The notes beneath the pieces were generated by a model. It saw nothing but the letters and a program-made list of their open reading frames with translations. It was not told the origin of the DNA and did not search any database. The position numbers and the translations under genes are program-made. Positions 1 to 5,818 of a DNA stretch of 5,983 nucleotides are shown piece after piece; the first letter of the stretch is position 1; every line of letters begins with the position of its first letter. The stretch covers positions 1 through 5,983 of the forward strand of contig JAITQV010000054.1 of the NCBI GenBank assembly GCA_031288765.1. The letters are read 5' to 3'. Source of the stretch: Planctomycetaceae bacterium (GTDB lineage Bacteria > Planctomycetota > Planctomycetia > Pirellulales > Thermoguttaceae).

Positions 1-265
1 AGGTTGTTTGGTAAAAAAATTAGGTTGGAAATGATGTTTATCTTGTGTTGTTGCTCTCAGCAATTGCCCCGTAGGGCAAGAAAGTCAGTAGAAAAAATGT
101 TCTCAACGTAAATCGCAAACCTCGTAGAGGTTTCCTATTTTTTGTTTTTATTGATAGGAATCTCCTACGGAGATTTATTGATTTGTTTCTTCAATTTTCT
201 ATTGATAGAAATTTCCTACGGAAATCAGATTGCCGCAACGTATTAATTCCGCTTGCGAACAATTA
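1..265. other. Non-coding region downstream of the operon
   Basis: No credible gene lies in this stretch. The short open frames that cross it on either strand have no homology I recognise and no ribosome binding site. Positions 1-60 are T/G-rich without visible structure. Positions 64-225 contain four short hairpins, described separately. The last hairpin sits about 40 bases past the stop of the DUF1559 gene, so it could act as a 3' mRNA end, but it has no run of U after it on the minus strand and I do not call it a terminator. Confidence 0.6.
64..225. repeat. Cluster of four variable-stem TAC-loop hairpins
   Basis: There are four perfect hairpins: H1 64-79 (TTGCCC/GGGCAA, loop CGTA), H2 117-133 (AAACCTC/GAGGTTT, loop GTA), H3 159-175 (AATCTCC/GGAGATT, loop TAC) and H4 211-225 (ATTTCC/GGAAAT, loop TAC). 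H1 and H2 read on the minus strand match H3 and H4 on the plus strand, as arm-TAC-complementary arm. Upstream of the arm, H2 (minus) and H3 both carry ATAGGAA, and H4 carries ATAGAAA. As a result 132-138 and 154-160 also form a 7-bp inverted repeat between H2 and H3. H3 and H4 are direct copies offset by 51 bases. Between them the pair C162-G172 has become T213-A223, a compensatory change. These look like short dispersed palindromic elements; their function is unknown. Confidence 0.7.
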
Positions 266-1276
266 TTAGTCGTCAAGCGAAACAGTTCCTCCGTCATCAC
301 GTTGTCCGAGTTTTTGATAAAGATTGGTATCAATCGTTTCAAAAACCATTCGGACTTTCCCATCGCCAAACGCATGGTTCGCCCCTCCAACATGGAACGA
401 ATTAAAACCGCCAACACGAAATTGTTCCGGTAATTCCGTTGACCACAATGTTGCCGGAATTATTTTGCCGGTTTCCGTGTTGCTTTCGCTGTTTTCGTCT
501 TTTTTGTCAATTGACAATTTGTACGGAAACCCTGCCGGATTGATTTGTCCCGTCTCCGTAAACGGCATAAGCCATGTTGCACAAAACGGTTCGGCATTGA
601 CTTTTTGTCCGGTATTTCGGATTGTTCCCGGTGTGCCGGACATCCAACCCAATGAAAAACAAGAAGAACCGTTTGGTAACGATTTTTGCCGTTGCGGTGC
701 CGGCAATACCGCCGCTTCGCCCATCCAAACCGTGTACGAATTTCCGTCCGAAATATCTTTGCTCCGTAATTGACTGTTGAGAAAAAAAACGCCGCGATTA
801 TTGTTGTCAATCGGCGTTTCGGTTCCTTCATGGCACGCCATATAATTACTGTGTCTATTTTCCGCACCGGATTTATCCGACGGACATCTGAAAATGTTCG
901 GCGTTACGGAAAGCCACGCTTGTTCATTCGCCGGAGCATACACACCTTCGGAAAAATCAATCATGTTGTAAAGAGGCGACTGTTCCAAAAAAGGCAAAAT
1001 ACGCGGAATCCAACCAATGTGATTGCCAATCGGCACATTCCGAATCGGATTAGTGTTGTTGACAGTGCCGGACGGCAAAACACCAAACGATTCTTCGTAC
1101 ATCTTCGTTGCGAAAACAATTTTGGCAAGATTGTTTTGACAATATCCGCGATTGACCGTTTCCCGTACCGACAAAATCGCCGGCAAAAGAATCGCCATCA
1201 ACATGTTGATGATCGCAATAACAACAAGAAGTTCAACCAGCGTAAACGCTCCCCAATGAATAAATATACGTTTCAT
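266..1276 (-). CDS. DUF1559 family prepilin-like protein
   Basis: This 336-residue protein has a type IV prepilin N-terminus: short basic leader (MKRIFIHWGA), then FTLVELLVVIAII (11-23) with the +5 glutamate at E15 and a hydrophobic helix to about residue 35. The family landmarks follow: CQNNL at 46-50, a Y-x6-LPSG segment near 60-70, FRCPSD at 129-134, and the C-terminal H-x9-DG box (H295, D305, G306). A prepilin peptidase would be expected to cleave before F11, although the -1 residue is Ala rather than the usual Gly (G9-A10). The exported domain is probably a periplasmic beta-rich pilin fold of unknown role. The start at 1276 is preferred over an in-frame ATG at 1339, because it puts the leader at normal length and falls one base after the upstream stop, which suggests translational coupling. 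It is the last gene of the operon. The family assignment is firm; a major-pilin role is inference. Confidence 0.93.
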   Translation of the reverse strand: MKRIFIHWGAFTLVELLVVIAIINMLMAILLPAILSVRETVNRGYCQNNLAKIVFATKMYEESFGVLPSGTVNNTNPIRNVPIGNHIGWIPRILPFLEQSPLYNMIDFSEGVYAPANEQAWLSVTPNIFRCPSDKSGAENRHSNYMACHEGTETPIDNNNRGVFFLNSQLRSKDISDGNSYTVWMGEAAVLPAPQRQKSLPNGSSCFSLGWMSGTPGTIRNTGQKVNAEPFCATWLMPFTETGQINPAGFPYKLSIDKKDENSESNTETGKIIPATLWSTELPEQFRVGGFNSFHVGGANHAFGDGKVRMVFETIDTNLYQKLGQRDDGGTVSLDD

Positions 1277-1277
1277 T

Positions 1278-1721
1278 TTACTTTTGTGTTGTTTGTTTTT
1301 GTGTTGAATAATGTTGATCGGCAGGAAGTTCTTCCGCAACGTATTTTCCTGTTGCCGTTATGTTTTCGCCCTCAACAGTTGCGGTAAGACGGAGATCGGC
1401 AACCCCGTACAGTTCGGAAGCCGGAATCGTTACCGAAACATTTTGTTTTTGCTTTTCGGCAATACGGTGTAAATCGTCAACAAGAATATCCGCCTGAATG
1501 ATTTGCCGTTGTCTGGCTTTATGGCGTTGTTCCTGAATTATTGTTTGCGATAAAAGCAACACCGTACTGCTGACAACCGCCAAAACCACAAGAGCAACAA
1601 TTGTTGACAATCCGCGTTTTAATGTACGATTGCGAAACGGAATACGTTGATTAACACATTTACTAACGTGTTGACGGGAATGTTGCCTGAAATGTCGATT
1701 ACAATAATAATACTTCAACAT
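1278..1721 (-). CDS. GspK-like minor pseudopilin, short
   Basis: This 147-residue protein has a long basic leader (about 1-36, rich in Arg and His), then KRG-LSTIVALVVLAVVSS and one membrane helix (38-60). An amphipathic, Gln/Arg/Ala-rich helix follows (61-93), then a small C-terminal part with beta-like segments (95-128) and a polar Gln/Thr tail. Cleavage after G37 would leave Val, not Glu, at +5. As I recall, lacking Glu+5 is typical of GspK among pseudopilins, and the gene follows I- and J-like genes, as gspK does. It is about half the length of proteobacterial GspK and lacks room for its large inserted domain. The start at 1721 has a good Shine-Dalgarno sequence. I recognise the planctomycete-style architecture more than a specific family, so the GspK label is inferred from position and the N-terminus. 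Confidence 0.72.
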   Translation of the reverse strand: MLKYYYCNRHFRQHSRQHVSKCVNQRIPFRNRTLKRGLSTIVALVVLAVVSSTVLLLSQTIIQEQRHKARQRQIIQADILVDDLHRIAEKQKQNVSVTIPASELYGVADLRLTATVEGENITATGKYVAEELPADQHYSTQKQTTQK

Positions 1722-1727
1722 GTTTTA

Positions 1728-1731
1728 CCTC
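1728..1731 (-). promoter_or_regulatory. Ribosome binding site of the GspK-like gene
   Basis: GAGG (within TGAGGT) lies six bases before the ATG at 1721. This fixes the start and shows the long basic leader is translated. An out-of-phase ATG just upstream meets a stop after two codons. Confidence 0.6.
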
Positions 1732-1783
1732 ATTAATTCGGTACAATTTTTTGTTTTGTAACTTTTTACAATTATTATTGAAA

Positions 1784-2362
1784 TTATTGGTTAATTTTTC
1801 CGATAATTGTTCGCCAATTACCGGCATAAACGGGATCAATTCCGATATTGTTTTTGCCGGTAATTTCCCGTGTGAACGGATTTAAGTTTTCTTTCGGAGG
1901 TGTTTGTACTAAAATTTGCCCATGCCGATCAACAGGTTGTTTCCAAATGTTGAGAGCAACCAATCCGGCATCTTTGTCCTGAACAAACCACGAAACGGAA
2001 TAATCCGGCAACATATAAGTTTCCGCTGCAATTTTTTTACCGCCGGACATTTTGTTGCGCTGTAATACCGGTTGTTTCGGAAACTCCGCCGGTTCTATCG
2101 AATAAACAAGTTCCTCTTCATTGGGAAGAGTCAACCGCAATACATCGTTTTCGAGTGTTGCGGTTATTGCGGAGTGTAAATCGTTGCGGAATTGTTCGGA
2201 AAGACGCGAAGCCGCCAGCCGTGCGGAATCGCCGCGATTTTCGCTAATCCGTGCTTCCGTAACCATAAACAGAACACCGACTCCTAAGCCGATTACTATT
2301 ACCTCCATCGCAAAAACGAAAACAATCTCAATTAATGTAAAACCTAAATAATTGTTTCTCAT
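1784..2362 (-). CDS. GspJ-like prepilin (minor pseudopilin)
   Basis: This 192-residue protein has a textbook prepilin N-terminus. A six-residue leader ends at G7, followed by FTLIEI with Glu at +5 (E12) and a hydrophobic helix to about residue 34. Next comes a polar helix with RLAASRLSEQFRNDL (49-62) and a mixed region with several short beta-like stretches (72-90, 114-142). The SARLAASRLSEQFRNDLHSA pattern is what GspJ/PulJ-type proteins show just after the helix. The prepilin peptidase would cleave after G7 and the mature protein would join the pseudopilus tip. Its ATG overlaps the stop of the I-like gene by four bases (ATGA) and has no Shine-Dalgarno of its own, so translation is probably coupled. 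A 62-base gap with a new ribosome binding site separates it from the K-like gene. The prepilin class is firm; the J assignment rests on order and resemblance. Confidence 0.85.
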   Translation of the reverse strand: MRNNYLGFTLIEIVFVFAMEVIVIGLGVGVLFMVTEARISENRGDSARLAASRLSEQFRNDLHSAITATLENDVLRLTLPNEEELVYSIEPAEFPKQPVLQRNKMSGGKKIAAETYMLPDYSVSWFVQDKDAGLVALNIWKQPVDRHGQILVQTPPKENLNPFTREITGKNNIGIDPVYAGNWRTIIGKINQ

Positions 2363-2823
2363 TGTGAATCGGAATTTATTGGAGTAGAAGAAATAGAATT
2401 AATAGCACGAATAAGCGGCAATTCCCGACGCGGACGGTTTTTACCATTGTCATACGATACGGTAATCCGGTAAAATGTTATATTATTTGCCGCCGGTTTT
2501 TCCAATTTTTCAACCGTTAGTTGACCGTCCGGTAATGATCGGGCAACCATATTTTCCAACGGTTGAAGTTTTTCCCGTTCACCGCCGGTTAACGTTTCAA
2601 GATCAATCATCTCCTGAATATTCAACAACGTATCAACCGCAATTTGTTGCAATTTCTGATCCGTCCGATGATCAATCAGTTGAAACAAAGATTGCGAAAA
2701 AATAACCATTGCCGTCAAAATCAATACCAGACCAACACAAACGTCCGGCAAGTAAATTCCGCAACGCTTTAACGAATGTTTTCGCGGAGAATTAAAAAAT
2801 TTGGAAATATATTTTTGTGTCAT
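2359..2823 (-). CDS. GspI-like minor pseudopilin, atypical cleavage motif
   Basis: This 154-residue protein has a 22-residue basic leader (KxxLKRCG), a hydrophobic helix (23-50) and an amphipathic Gln/Asp/Leu-rich extension (52-75). A small C-terminal domain contains LPDGQLTVEKLEK (97-109) and a beta-strand pair ending FYRITVSYDNG (117-127). This layout resembles GspI-type pseudopilins, whose compact domain ends with strands of this kind. The expected G-FTLIEV motif is replaced by G22-IYLPDV: +5 is Asp instead of Glu and +4 is Pro. A prepilin peptidase might still cut after G22, but neither residue is usual. The start at 2823 follows a GGGAG ribosome binding site. An 85-base gap separates it from the upstream gspF-like gene, and its stop overlaps the J-like start. 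Its place just before the J-like gene supports the I-like call; sequence alone would only give 'prepilin-like'. Confidence 0.72.
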   Translation of the reverse strand: MTQKYISKFFNSPRKHSLKRCGIYLPDVCVGLVLILTAMVIFSQSLFQLIDHRTDQKLQQIAVDTLLNIQEMIDLETLTGGEREKLQPLENMVARSLPDGQLTVEKLEKPAANNITFYRITVSYDNGKNRPRRELPLIRAINSISSTPINSDSQ

Positions 2824-2829
2824 AAAAAA

Positions 2830-2834
2830 CTCCC
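2830..2834 (-). promoter_or_regulatory. Ribosome binding site of the GspI-like gene
   Basis: GGGAG lies six bases before the ATG at 2823. It is the strongest Shine-Dalgarno of the operon and suggests that the pseudopilin block is initiated independently of the gspF-like genes. Confidence 0.6.
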
Positions 2835-2908
2835 GAATAATTGATTATTAAAAAATAAAAACTTCATAATTTTTTTGGTTTCTGTTTTGGTATTTCAATT
2901 TTAGCCGA

Positions 2909-4072
2909 TTAAATTTGACCGCTTAAAACTGTAATCAATGTGATAAGCGGTGAAAAAGATGCAACAGCAAACACTGCCGCAAATATGCCAAACGTAATAA
3001 CACACAGAATGGAAAACACTTTTATTGTTATATTATCGGATGTACGTTGACGTTGTTCTTTGCTGTTGGCAACTTCGCGGAGAACCGCTTCAACATGATC
3101 CGCCCGAACCGCCGACTCCAAAAGAGCCGCTTCACCGCGACTAAACCAACGCATTTTTTGTAATAATTCAATCCAGTTTGCTCCTTCCGCAATTTGTTCG
3201 TTGAAACGTTTTCCCAACCGGCAAAGATAATGACTCGGAACAACTTGCGTGTACACGGCAATGATTTCTTCGATTGGTTTTTTCAATTCCAGACCGGCGG
3301 CAAAAAGACGCAAAAATTGTACGGAATCCCGTTGCCGTAACATTCGGCGTACTCCCAAAGGACGCGATGAAAAAATTCCCGAACGGAAAATAAAATAAAA
3401 AAACGGCACAAAAAATAGAACCGCCAATAACGGTAAAAGTATGTAAAAATAGTCCGTGAATATCTGCGACAGATTTATAGAAAAAAGTGTTATAAAAGGT
3501 AATTTCATACCAAAATCGCGGCAAATGACTTCCATTTTAGGCATGATAACAACAAGATGAAATAACACCGGTAGAATAAGAAATGGTAAATACATGTAAA
3601 ACCAACAAAACTGAAACAGCGTTTGTTCCTGAATCATTCCGTTTTGTTTGACATTATCACTTCTTATTTGAGTGAAAAGCCGACCGGGCAGTTTGGTTCC
3701 TCCCAATTTGATCAACCCGACAGCATCGTAACGCAAAATACCTTTCACCTCCGACGCCGTTTCAACAATAGAATATCCCATCTGAATCTTATTCGCAAAC
3801 CGAATAAGTTTTTCACGGTACCAAATTCCCCAACACGTGTTTGCAAAAACAAAAAGCACCTCTGGAATAGGCGTTTCCGTTTCCAACGCATTTTGAATCA
3901 ACGCCAAAACAATACGTTGACGCCGTACCTTGATTGCTATTAAAAGCATACCAATAAGCGGAACTAAAAATAGCAGCAGAGGCCAAACAAAAATCAACAA
4001 TATACACGCCAAAAGAAATAGCGGTAAACCAAGAAAAAAAACATAAATTATAACTCGGAAAATCAGAGACAT
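2909..4072 (-). CDS. gspF: Second GspF-like platform protein
   Basis: This 387-residue, very hydrophobic protein starts with an N-terminal hairpin of two membrane helices (about 5-29 and 31-48). A GspF/PilC-like body follows: a soluble helical region (52-150), a helix at 155-177, PKMEVICRDFGMKLPFIT (178-195) matching the GspF pattern before the central membrane segment (206-229), a second soluble domain (245-345) and a final membrane helix (353-384). The GEAALLESAVRADHVEAVLREVA stretch (313-335) corresponds to the conserved E-x-[AG]-x2-L region of T2SSF domains. GspF sits in the inner membrane and contacts the GspE ATPase. The protein ends in LITLITVLSGQI, close to the LIKLITALSG end of the neighbouring GspF, which suggests the two are ancient paralogues forming a mixed platform. 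No Shine-Dalgarno is visible before the ATG. An 8-bp inverted repeat (2918-2925 with 2944-2951) lies inside the last codons. Confidence 0.85.
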   Translation of the reverse strand: MSLIFRVIIYVFFLGLPLFLLACILLIFVWPLLLFLVPLIGMLLIAIKVRRQRIVLALIQNALETETPIPEVLFVFANTCWGIWYREKLIRFANKIQMGYSIVETASEVKGILRYDAVGLIKLGGTKLPGRLFTQIRSDNVKQNGMIQEQTLFQFCWFYMYLPFLILPVLFHLVVIMPKMEVICRDFGMKLPFITLFSINLSQIFTDYFYILLPLLAVLFFVPFFYFIFRSGIFSSRPLGVRRMLRQRDSVQFLRLFAAGLELKKPIEEIIAVYTQVVPSHYLCRLGKRFNEQIAEGANWIELLQKMRWFSRGEAALLESAVRADHVEAVLREVANSKEQRQRTSDNITIKVFSILCVITFGIFAAVFAVASFSPLITLITVLSGQI

Positions 4073-4131
4073 TGTAGCAGCAAATAATTAAAAAGTGAAA
4101 ATAATATAATAAACCATTCACGAAATATTTT

Positions 4132-4147
4132 GCGGTTTTTTAACCGC
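4132..4147 (-). promoter_or_regulatory. Stem-loop across the gspF stop codon
   Basis: GCGGTT and AACCGC pair perfectly around a four-base loop, and the stop codon of the upstream gspF lies inside the hairpin. The stem is GC-rich compared with its AT-rich surroundings. No U-run follows it on the minus strand, so it is not a normal intrinsic terminator. It could protect a processed 3' end or lower read-through into the second gspF-like gene. A chance palindrome is possible. Confidence 0.35.
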
Positions 4148-5135
4148 TCAATGCCGTTATCAATTTAATTAACGGTAAAAACATGGCAATAATGAAAAAA
4201 ACAATGAAACTAAAAATAATAAAATAAGTAACAGGAAGGAAAACTATTGTGAAAAGGAAACTGATACCGGATTGGTCTTTCTCAAGTATATCAATTCCAT
4301 GTCTCAACGCCAATGGAATTGTATCATTTTTTTCCGCCGTCCGAATAAAAGGAACAAGCCAACGCGGAAAAATCAATGGGAAAAGCGAAACAATTTCGGA
4401 AAATTGAACGCCTTTTTTTGCCAAAGCAGCCGCTTTCAGACAGTTTTTCCGATACGCCCGATTCATTGAAAAACTTCCGGCGGCAAGCTCCAACGCCCGA
4501 TCTATCGGTACACCGCGCTTCATTGAAAATGATAATTGTACCAACAATTTCTGCGAAGCAACCGACCGGAACATACCGCCCAAAATCGGAACATAAAACC
4601 AAAATGCCGAAAAAAGCAATCGTTGTAAAAAAACAAAAACAATAATTCCGCCAAACAAAATGACATACGTTTTCGGTTGAATCATTGTTTTGCCGACAAT
4701 AATCGCTATTTTAGTCATTGCGGGAAGAGTTGCATCAAAATCATGGTAAATTACTCCAAACTGAAGTGTTGTTAAAGTCATTAGCCCAAAGATTACCAAC
4801 GTAACAACAAACAATAAACACGGATATGCCAATAAATTGCTCAACATTTGGAATGTTTGAAAGCGTATCCGTTCCGTCTCCGTCAGTTCGGCAAAATATT
4901 CGGGAAAGTTTCCGCTCTTGAATGCCGTTTCCAACAACACCGCCAACCGCCGCGGCAACTTCGCCTTGCGCACGGCAACCACCGGTTCAAGCCCTTCGTC
5001 CAACAAAGAAGCAAAACGAAGTAATGACCGGTTTGTCCGGTTTTTCTTATCATCGTTAACCAACAACCGAATCACCTCACTAAGCGGAAGCTCCGACTGC
5101 AACGCCCGAGAAATTAACAACATTGTTTCGTACAT
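4140..5135 (-). CDS. gspF: Type II secretion / type IV pilus platform protein GspF
   Basis: This 331-residue protein has two T2SSF domains. The first soluble domain spans about 5-98 and includes the ETAFKSGNFPEYFAELTE stretch (69-86). A membrane helix lies at 101-124, then the DFDATLPAMT motif (132-141) typical of GspF/PilC, and a second helix (156-178). The YVPILGGMFR motif (181-190) opens the second soluble domain, with GVPIDRALELAAG (208-220) and FIRTAEKNDTIPLAL (263-277), before the last membrane helix (291-325). The three-helix topology is normal, but the protein is shorter than the usual 400 residues and lacks the N-terminal extension that binds the ATPase in many relatives. It would anchor the pseudopilus base and couple to GspE, which is not in the window. 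It is the first gene of the block behind a predicted promoter and has no clear Shine-Dalgarno. The start at 5135 is preferred; an ATG at 5123 is the alternative. Confidence 0.92.
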   Translation of the reverse strand: MYETMLLISRALQSELPLSEVIRLLVNDDKKNRTNRSLLRFASLLDEGLEPVVAVRKAKLPRRLAVLLETAFKSGNFPEYFAELTETERIRFQTFQMLSNLLAYPCLLFVVTLVIFGLMTLTTLQFGVIYHDFDATLPAMTKIAIIVGKTMIQPKTYVILFGGIIVFVFLQRLLFSAFWFYVPILGGMFRSVASQKLLVQLSFSMKRGVPIDRALELAAGSFSMNRAYRKNCLKAAALAKKGVQFSEIVSLFPLIFPRWLVPFIRTAEKNDTIPLALRHGIDILEKDQSGISFLFTIVFLPVTYFIIFSFIVFFIIAMFLPLIKLITALSG

Positions 5136-5161
5136 TTGGAATTTGGGAGGTTGATGGTTTA

Positions 5162-5190
5162 ATTATAATCTACTAAAAAATAATTGACAT
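5162..5190 (-). promoter_or_regulatory. Predicted sigma-70 promoter of the gspF operon
   Basis: On the minus strand a perfect TATAAT (5167-5162) lies 17 bases after ATGTCA (5190-5185), which matches TTGACA at four of six positions. Transcription would begin near 5155, about 20 bases before the gspF ATG. The region is AT-rich, so chance matches are likely, but spacing and position both fit. Confidence 0.45.
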
Positions 5191-5192
5191 AA

Positions 5193-5211
5193 CAGATAAT
5201 AAAAATATCTG
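5193..5211 (-). terminator. Weak hairpin after the nuclease-like gene
   Basis: CAGATA and TATCTG form a 6-bp stem with a 7-base loop, starting one base past the stop codon at 5213. On the minus strand a T-rich stretch ending in six T follows after about a dozen bases. The stem is AT-rich and the U-run is not adjacent, so this is at best a weak terminator separating the nuclease-like gene from the gspF operon. Confidence 0.25.
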
Positions 5212-5212
5212 A

Positions 5213-5698
5213 TTATGAGTGTTTGGCGTATTGTTTGTTTGGACATGATTCCCATGTTCTCAGTTTAATCCCTTTGGGCGGTTCGATAATTTGGAACGAT
5301 TCGCCGGATTGAACAAGAAGGAAAAGCCCTTGCTTCAAAACATAATCACGTACATTGGCACGAACAACTCCGCCGGCTGCAGCCGCAAGAAGTTTGCATT
5401 TTTGTCCTGCGGCTTCCAAATAACGGCTGTATTTTTCCAAACGTTTCAAATGATCTTTAACATCCGAAATAGACAATTTCGTCTTGACTTCGACCGACAA
5501 AGCCGTATCAGCGTTTTTCAGTACAAAATCAATTCTACCGGAAGTATTGGGGTCTTTATTGAAAAATACAACATACCGCGAATAACAGGTAAACGAATAA
5601 TTCAAATCGTTGAATAGTTGCATTATATTCCTTTTGACCATTGCCTCAAGATCTTCGAAAGAAACAGCGTTGTTTGCGGAAGTTTGTACGTTTGACAT
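5213..5698 (-). CDS. PD-(D/E)XK nuclease-like protein of unknown role
   Basis: This 161-residue soluble protein has a helical N-terminus (13-32), then strands around YSRYVVFFNK (39-48) and GRIDFVLKNADTALSVEVKTKL (54-75). D57 followed by E70-x-K72 is the metal-binding signature of the PD-(D/E)XK nuclease fold. The helix SDVKDHLKRLEKYSRYL (78-94) and the C-terminal AAAAGGVVRANVRDYVLKQG, SGESFQII and EPPKGIKLRTW parts match a family of small uncharacterised proteins of this superfamily found widely in bacteria. No partner domain, toxin or methylase is present, so its substrate is unknown. The start at 5698 is chosen over an in-frame ATG at 5785 because AGGA lies eight bases upstream and the extra 29 residues look non-coding. 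It interrupts the gspF region and is probably not part of the secretion machine. The fold call is fairly secure; nuclease activity is not shown. Confidence 0.78.
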   Translation of the reverse strand: MSNVQTSANNAVSFEDLEAMVKRNIMQLFNDLNYSFTCYSRYVVFFNKDPNTSGRIDFVLKNADTALSVEVKTKLSISDVKDHLKRLEKYSRYLEAAGQKCKLLAAAAGGVVRANVRDYVLKQGLFLLVQSGESFQIIEPPKGIKLRTWESCPNKQYAKHS

Positions 5699-5706
5699 TT
5701 TGTTTT

Positions 5707-5710
5707 TCCT
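5707..5710 (-). promoter_or_regulatory. Ribosome binding site deciding the nuclease-like start
   Basis: AGGA lies eight bases before the ATG at 5698. The longer in-frame alternative at 5785 has no such site and would overlap the predicted promoter. Confidence 0.5.
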
Positions 5711-5756
5711 GATAGGGTTTGATTTTAATTGTAAACTGTTAAAACAATAATTCGTA

Positions 5757-5785
5757 TTTATACACTCTGCAACATCAATAAACAA
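5757..5785 (-). promoter_or_regulatory. Possible promoter of the nuclease-like gene
   Basis: On the minus strand TATAAA (5762-5757) lies 17 bases after TTGTTT (5785-5780). The -10 box is good but the -35 box matches at only three positions. Transcription would start near 5750, leaving a leader of about 50 bases before the ATG at 5698. Confidence 0.3.
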
Positions 5786-5818
5786 GTATCTTGCAATAGT
5801 TTTTTATACAATCATTGG

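Noticed and set aside
64..225. CRISPR-like spacing of the left-hand hairpins
   Set aside because: The units are not identical, they switch orientation, spacing varies (about 42-54 bases) and no cas gene is present.
211..225. Hairpin H4 as the operon terminator
   Set aside because: The minus strand after the stem has no continuous U-tract, and the hairpin belongs to the repeat family rather than standing alone.
324..773. Plus-strand open frame of 149 codons
   Set aside because: It is antisense to the well-supported DUF1559 gene and shows no protein-family features.
770..1387. Plus-strand open frame of 205 codons
   Set aside because: It lies opposite the DUF1559 and K-like genes, is rich in Arg/Asn as expected of an antisense shadow, and has no recognisable domain.
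2918..2951. 8-bp inverted repeat ACCGCTTA/TAAGCGGT as a terminator
   Set aside because: It lies inside the last codons of the second gspF-like gene, has an 18-base loop and no U-run after it; part of it simply reflects the conserved SG codons.
3168..3524. Minus-strand open frame in another phase of the second gspF-like gene
   Set aside because: It overlaps a gene with clear GspF motifs throughout, so it is a phase shadow.
5183..5188. Perfect TTGACA on the plus strand
   Set aside because: No acceptable -10 box lies 16-18 bases downstream, and the only product would be antisense to the nuclease-like gene.
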